Source: Streptomyces paradoxus
GTDB taxonomy: Bacteria; Actinomycetota; Actinomycetes; Streptomycetales; Streptomycetaceae
Assembly (NCBI RefSeq): GCF_014202475.1
Contig: NZ_JACHGV010000001.1
Location: 800,186-864,185 of the forward strand
Reading direction: 5' to 3'
DNA: 64,000 bases
Part shown: in pieces, positions 60,144-64,000 of the stretch
Position numbering within the stretch: the first letter of the stretch is position 1
Layout: each line of letters starts with the position of its first letter
The notes under the pieces: model-generated
Seen by the model: only the letters and a program-made list of their open reading frames with translations
Told to the model about the DNA's origin: nothing
Databases searched by the model: none
Made by a program: the position numbers and the translations under genes

Positions 60144-60704
60144 TGCCCTTGCTCCGTCCGCCCTGATAACGGGTTCCGTCGCGCGGCGTGGGTCCGCGAA
60201 CCATGAGGTTCGTCATTGCCGCGGCAGCGCGGGTGATTCATCATGCACCACACGCGTACCACAGCAGTCAATGTCCGGCTGACAAGCAACGCCTTCTCAC
60301 CCCCCGTAGCTGCCCGCTCGACAAGGCGCACCCAATTCAGCGTATCGGGATACTCGCCTGTCGGGCAGGGGATCGACGTCTCTCTTGTCACCCATGCGCA
60401 GCATGGGGCCCAGGGATGCCGATCAGGCACGCACAGTACGCGGTCGGGGGATGCCAAGGGGTTGACATCGAGCACCCGTTCACTTTCCGTCTGATCGGCA
60501 ATCGGAAAGGGCATGGGAATGCACTGGTTCTTTCGAAAGCCGCCTCGGGACTGCGGGCAACCGGCCACCGACCCCGCTCCTCTAGTACCTGACCAGCCCT
60601 GATTCAAGAGCGGCAGGCGGAGATCAGGGCCACATTCTCGGCGAGGGAAACGTCACAGCCGTGCCCACTGCTGCTCCTTCGTGTCCGTGACCTAGCATCC
60701 GAGC
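60144..60704. other. Gene-free stretch, lower G+C
   Basis: 561 bases with no convincing gene. It is less G+C-rich than the rest. An inverted repeat CTTTCCG/CGGAAAG (60483-60489, 60503-60509) and a palindrome CTTTCGAAAG (60531-60540) are present. It may mark the right edge of the accessory region; no att-like repeats found. Confidence 0.4.
60693..60698 (+). promoter_or_regulatory. -10-like hexamer of mutA
   Basis: TAGCAT, exactly 6 nt before the ATG at 60705; no ribosome site. Confidence 0.45.
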
Positions 60705-62513
60705 ATGACGGTCCTGCCTGACGACGGGCTTGAGCTGGCCGGCGAATTCCCTGACGTGCCCCACGAGCAGTGGCAGCGCCTTGTGGCGGGTGTCCTGCGC
60801 AAGTCGGGCAAGGACGTGGAGGGCGCCGAGGCCGAGGAAGCCCTGTCCACCGCCCTGGAGGACGGGTTGCGCACCCGTCCTCTCTACACCGCCCGTGACT
60901 CCGCGCCGGAGCCGGGCCTGCCCGGGTTCGCGCCCTTTGTGCGCGGCGGCCGGGCCGAGGGGAACACCCTCGGCGGCTGGGACGTACGGCAGCGGCACAC
61001 GGTGGCCGACAGCGGCCCGGTGCTGACGGATCTGGAGAACGGCGTCACCTCCCTCTGGCTGGGCGTGGGCGGCTCCGGCATCCCGGTGCCGGAGCTCGGC
61101 CGGGTGCTCGACGGCGTCCATCTCGACCTCGCCCCCGTCGTCCTCGACGCCGGATCCGACGTCGAGCCCGCCGCGCGGGAGCTGCTGCGGCTGTACGAGG
61201 AGCGCGGTGCCGCCCCGGCCCAGGTGCGCGGCAATCTGGGCGCGGACCCGCTGGGCCAGGAGGCCCGCAGCGGGCGGCGGGGCGACTTCGCGCCTGCGGC
61301 CGGACTCGCGCGGCTGTGCGCCGAGGGGTACCCGGCGCTGCGGGCGCTGACCGTGGACGCGCTGCCGTATCACGAGGCCGGGGGCTCGGCCGCCCAGGAG
61401 CTGGGCGTCTCGCTGGCCACCGGGGTGGCGTACCTGCGGGAGCTGGCCGGGGCCGGGCTGAGCGTCGAACAGGCCTGTGCGCAGCTGGAGTTCCGGTACG
61501 CGGCGACCGCCGACCAGTTCCTGACGATCGCCAAGCTGCGGGCCGCGCGCCGGCTGTGGGCCCGGGTGGCCGAGGTCTGCGGGGCGCCGCGCGCGGGGGC
61601 GCAGCTCCAGCACGTGGTGACGTCGCCGGTGATGATGACGCGCCGCGACCCGTGGGTGAACATGCTGCGCTCGACGATCGCCACGCTGGCCGCCGGCGCG
61701 GGCGGGGCCGACGCGGTCACCGTGCTGCCCTTCGACCACGCCCTCGGACTGCCGGACGCGTTCGCGCGCCGGATCGCCCGCAACACCTCCACGATCCTCA
61801 TCGAGGAGTCGCACCTGGCCCGGGTGATCGACCCGGCGGGCGGCTCCTGGTACGTGGAGCGGCTCACCGACGAACTCGCCCACGCGGGCTGGGAGTTCTT
61901 CCAGCGCATCGAGCGGCTCGGCGGCCAGGCGGCGGCCCTGCGCTCCGGGGACCTCGCACGGGACCTGGCCGAGACCTGGCAGGCCCGCACCGGCAGGCTG
62001 GCCAAGCGGCGCGAACCCATCACCGGCGTCAGCGAGTTCCCGTTCCTGGCGGAGAAGCCGGTCGTGCGCGAGAGCGCCCCCGAGCAGCCGTCCGGCGGGC
62101 TGCCGCGGGTGCGCCGGGACGAGGCGTACGAGGCGCTGCGCGCCCGCTCCGACGCCCATCTCGCCGCGACCGGCTCCCGGCCCAGGATCTTCCTGGCCGC
62201 GCTCGGCCCGGCCGCCGCCCACACCGCGCGGCTCACCTTCGCCTCGAACCTGTTCCAGGCGGGCGGCATCGAGCCGGTCACGCAGGGCAGCTTCGAGGAG
62301 AGCGGTGCGAGCGAGGCCGTGCTGTGCTCCAGCGACGCGCTGTACGCGGAGCAGGCGCAGGCGGTGGCCGGGCAGCTGAAGGCCGCCGGTGCCACGCACG
62401 TGTTCCTCGCCGGGCGGCCCGGGGAGCATCCCGGTGTCGACGGTTACGTCTTCGCGGGCTGCGACGCCGTGGCCGTGCTGTCCGCCACCCTCGACCGCAT
62501 GGGAGTGTCCTGA
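60705..62513 (+). CDS. mutA: Methylmalonyl-CoA mutase small subunit
   Basis: A 602-residue small subunit of adenosylcobalamin-dependent methylmalonyl-CoA mutase. The TIM-barrel part includes [51 protein letters not shown] and [20 protein letters not shown]. The C-terminal B12-like domain ([36 protein letters not shown]) lacks the DxHxxG cobalamin motif, as expected for the non-catalytic subunit. ATG start probably leaderless. The stop overlaps mutB by one base (TGATG). The heterodimer isomerises methylmalonyl-CoA and succinyl-CoA, supplying polyketide extender units or using propionate. Confidence 0.95.
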   Translation: MTVLPDDGLELAGEFPDVPHEQWQRLVAGVLRKSGKDVEGAEAEEALSTALEDGLRTRPLYTARDSAPEPGLPGFAPFVRGGRAEGNTLGGWDVRQRHTVADSGPVLTDLENGVTSLWLGVGGSGIPVPELGRVLDGVHLDLAPVVLDAGSDVEPAARELLRLYEERGAAPAQVRGNLGADPLGQEARSGRRGDFAPAAGLARLCAEGYPALRALTVDALPYHEAGGSAAQELGVSLATGVAYLRELAGAGLSVEQACAQLEFRYAATADQFLTIAKLRAARRLWARVAEVCGAPRAGAQLQHVVTSPVMMTRRDPWVNMLRSTIATLAAGAGGADAVTVLPFDHALGLPDAFARRIARNTSTILIEESHLARVIDPAGGSWYVERLTDELAHAGWEFFQRIERLGGQAAALRSGDLARDLAETWQARTGRLAKRREPITGVSEFPFLAEKPVVRESAPEQPSGGLPRVRRDEAYEALRARSDAHLAATGSRPRIFLAALGPAAAHTARLTFASNLFQAGGIEPVTQGSFEESGASEAVLCSSDALYAEQAQAVAGQLKAAGATHVFLAGRPGEHPGVDGYVFAGCDAVAVLSATLDRMGVS

Positions 62514-64000
62514 TGGGAATCCCCGACTTCTCCGGGATCGAACTGGGGATGCCGGCCCCCGACGGCGGCGCCGACGAGTGGCGTACGGCGGTCAAGAACG
62601 CCTCCGGCGGGGACGACCTGCTCTGGGAGACCCCGGAGGGCATCGCGGTCAAGCCGCTGTACACGGGCCGTGACCTGGAGGGCCTGGACTTCCTGGAGAC
62701 GTACCCGGGCGCCGCGCCGTATCTGCGCGGCCCGTACCCGACGATGTACGTCAACCAGCCCTGGACGATCCGCCAGTACGCCGGCTTCTCGACGGCCGAG
62801 GAGTCCAACGCCTTCTACCGGCGCAACCTCGCGGCCGGGCAGAAGGGCCTGTCGGTCGCCTTCGACCTGCCCACGCACCGGGGTTACGACAGTGACCACC
62901 CGCGGGTGACCGGCGACGTCGGCATGGCGGGCGTGGCGATCGACTCGATCTACGACATGCGGCAGCTGTTCGACGGCATCCCGCTGGACAAGATGACCGT
63001 GTCGATGACGATGAACGGTGCCGTGCTGCCGGTGCTGGCGCTGTACATCGTGGCGGCGGAGGAGCAGGGCGTACCGCCCGAGAAGCTGGCCGGGACCATC
63101 CAGAACGACATCCTCAAGGAGTTCATGGTCCGCAACACCTACATCTATCCGCCGAAGCCGTCGATGCGGATCATCTCCGACATCTTCGCGTACACCTCGC
63201 AGCGGATGCCGCGCTACAACTCCATCTCCATCTCCGGGTACCACATCCAGGAGGCCGGAGCGACGGCCGACCTGGAGCTGGCGTACACCCTCGCGGACGG
63301 CGTGGAGTACATCCGGGCGGGCCGTGAAGCGGGCCTGGACGTGGACGCGTTCGCGCCGCGCCTGTCGTTCTTCTGGGCGATCGGCATGAACTTCTTCATG
63401 GAGGTCGCCAAGCTGCGGGCGGCGCGCCTGCTGTGGGCGAAGCTGGTGAAGCAGTTCGACCCGCAGAACGCCAAGTCCCTCTCCCTGCGCACCCATTCGC
63501 AGACCTCGGGCTGGTCGCTGACCGCGCAGGACGTGTTCAACAACGTGACCCGCACCTGCGTCGAGGCGATGGCCGCGACCCAGGGGCACACGCAGTCGCT
63601 GCACACCAACGCCCTCGACGAGGCGCTCGCGCTGCCCACCGACTTCTCGGCGCGCATCGCCCGCAACACCCAGTTGCTCCTCCAGCAGGAGTCCGGCACG
63701 ACCCGCGTGATCGACCCGTGGGGCGGCAGCGCGTACGTGGAGAAGCTGACGTACGACCTGGCCCGGCGGGCCTGGCAGCACATCGAGGAGGTCGAGGCCG
63801 CGGGCGGCATGGCCAAGGCCATCGACGCGGGCATCCCGAAGCTGCGCATCGAGGAGGCCGCGGCCCGCACCCAGGCCCGGATCGACTCGGGCCGTCAGCC
63901 GGTCATCGGCGTCAACAAGTACCGGGTGGACTCCGACGAGCAGATCGAGGTCCTGAAGGTCGACAACTCCTCCGTGCGGGCGCAGCAGATCGAGAAGCTG
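62513..64000 (+). CDS. mutB: Methylmalonyl-CoA mutase large subunit, 5' part
   Basis: The first 496 residues of the catalytic subunit; the C-terminal B12-binding domain lies beyond the window. The ATG overlaps the mutA stop (TGATG). Segments in order: [34 protein letters not shown] (substrate-tunnel Tyr), [100 protein letters not shown]. These match Streptomyces and Propionibacterium MutB throughout. It converts (R)-methylmalonyl-CoA to succinyl-CoA with adenosylcobalamin. No frame problem was seen. Confidence 0.95.
   Translation, partial: MGIPDFSGIELGMPAPDGGADEWRTAVKNASGGDDLLWETPEGIAVKPLYTGRDLEGLDFLETYPGAAPYLRGPYPTMYVNQPWTIRQYAGFSTAEESNAFYRRNLAAGQKGLSVAFDLPTHRGYDSDHPRVTGDVGMAGVAIDSIYDMRQLFDGIPLDKMTVSMTMNGAVLPVLALYIVAAEEQGVPPEKLAGTIQNDILKEFMVRNTYIYPPKPSMRIISDIFAYTSQRMPRYNSISISGYHIQEAGATADLELAYTLADGVEYIRAGREAGLDVDAFAPRLSFFWAIGMNFFMEVAKLRAARLLWAKLVKQFDPQNAKSLSLRTHSQTSGWSLTAQDVFNNVTRTCVEAMAATQGHTQSLHTNALDEALALPTDFSARIARNTQLLLQQESGTTRVIDPWGGSAYVEKLTYDLARRAWQHIEEVEAAGGMAKAIDAGIPKLRIEEAAARTQARIDSGRQPVIGVNKYRVDSDEQIEVLKVDNSSVRAQQIEKL

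Noticed and set aside
60462..60490. TTGACA with a possible -10 in the spacer before mutA
   Set aside because: The -10 side (TTCCGT) is poor and no gene starts within reach; mutA has a better leaderless -10.
60188..60592. Possible small genes in the gene-free stretch before mutA
   Set aside because: Open frames on both strands have irregular codon usage and no recognisable protein or start signal.

Overview
The window is about 72-74% G+C by eye, uses G/C-ending codons almost throughout, starts many genes with GTG or TTG, and holds families typical of Streptomyces (DUF2243/CtaG pair, LAL regulator, DesA3-type desaturase pair, FxSxx-COOH-system proteins). I read it as an internal piece of a Streptomyces chromosome. 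No rRNA, tRNA, CRISPR array or intact insertion sequence was seen. Both ends cut a gene: an aminotransferase on the left and mutB on the right.

Region 1 (1-3.3 kb) has an aminotransferase 3' end, a DUF2243-CtaG membrane pair, an unrecognised protein and a hotdog thioesterase. Region 2 (3.5-14.6 kb) is a purine-nitrogen and glyoxylate block. A xanthine/urate-type NCS2 permease, an 8-oxoguanine deaminase-like amidohydrolase, uricase, 5-hydroxyisourate hydrolase and OHCU decarboxylase lead to allantoin. Hydroxypyruvate isomerase, tartronate semialdehyde reductase and glyoxylate carboligase convert glyoxylate to glycerate. The hyi-glxR and gcl promoters carry the same 15-bp palindrome, each with a weaker copy exactly 21 bp upstream, so one repressor probably controls both.

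Region 3 (14.7-29.3 kb) holds a zinc-ribbon protein, a GNAT, two coupled acyl-CoA synthetases divergent from a GAF-LuxR regulator, a LAL regulator followed by a secreted trypsin, a winged-helix protein, a cysteine hydrolase, a MarR-GNAT fusion, a flavodoxin-fold reductase and a sugar epimerase. Region 4 (29.5-32.9 kb) is a PucR regulator divergent from a ferredoxin-type reductase and an acyl-CoA desaturase. Region 5 (32.9-40.6 kb) has a two-component system, a glycosyltransferase-DUF2064-methyltransferase operon, a membrane molybdopterin oxidoreductase with a small membrane partner, a large membrane protein and an RsbW-like ATPase.

Region 6 (40.7-43.1 kb) is a divergent MFS transporter/ArsR-type regulator pair in which both genes look broken: a one-base frameshift in the transporter and an in-frame TAG in the regulator. 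They flank a perfect 9-bp-arm palindrome.

Region 7 (43.15-58.8 kb) is the most unusual part. One minus-strand operon encodes a HEXXH protein, an alpha/beta hydrolase and a caspase-like protease fused to a P-loop NTPase and about 14 WD40 blades. It diverges from a plus-strand operon with a small FxsA-like peptide, a P-loop/TIR-like/NB-ARC/TPR protein (FxsT-like) and an orphan protein. Two further ATPases converge on it. No radical SAM FxsB maturase is present, the peptide has lost the usual FxSxx-COOH end, and it carries a TTA codon. I infer a composite conflict or signalling system.

Region 8 (58.9-64 kb) has a cation/proton antiporter with a TTA codon, a 560-bp gene-free stretch, and mutA-mutB (methylmalonyl-CoA mutase). 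Across the window about eight genes share an apparent leaderless arrangement: a -10-like hexamer exactly 6 nt before the start codon.
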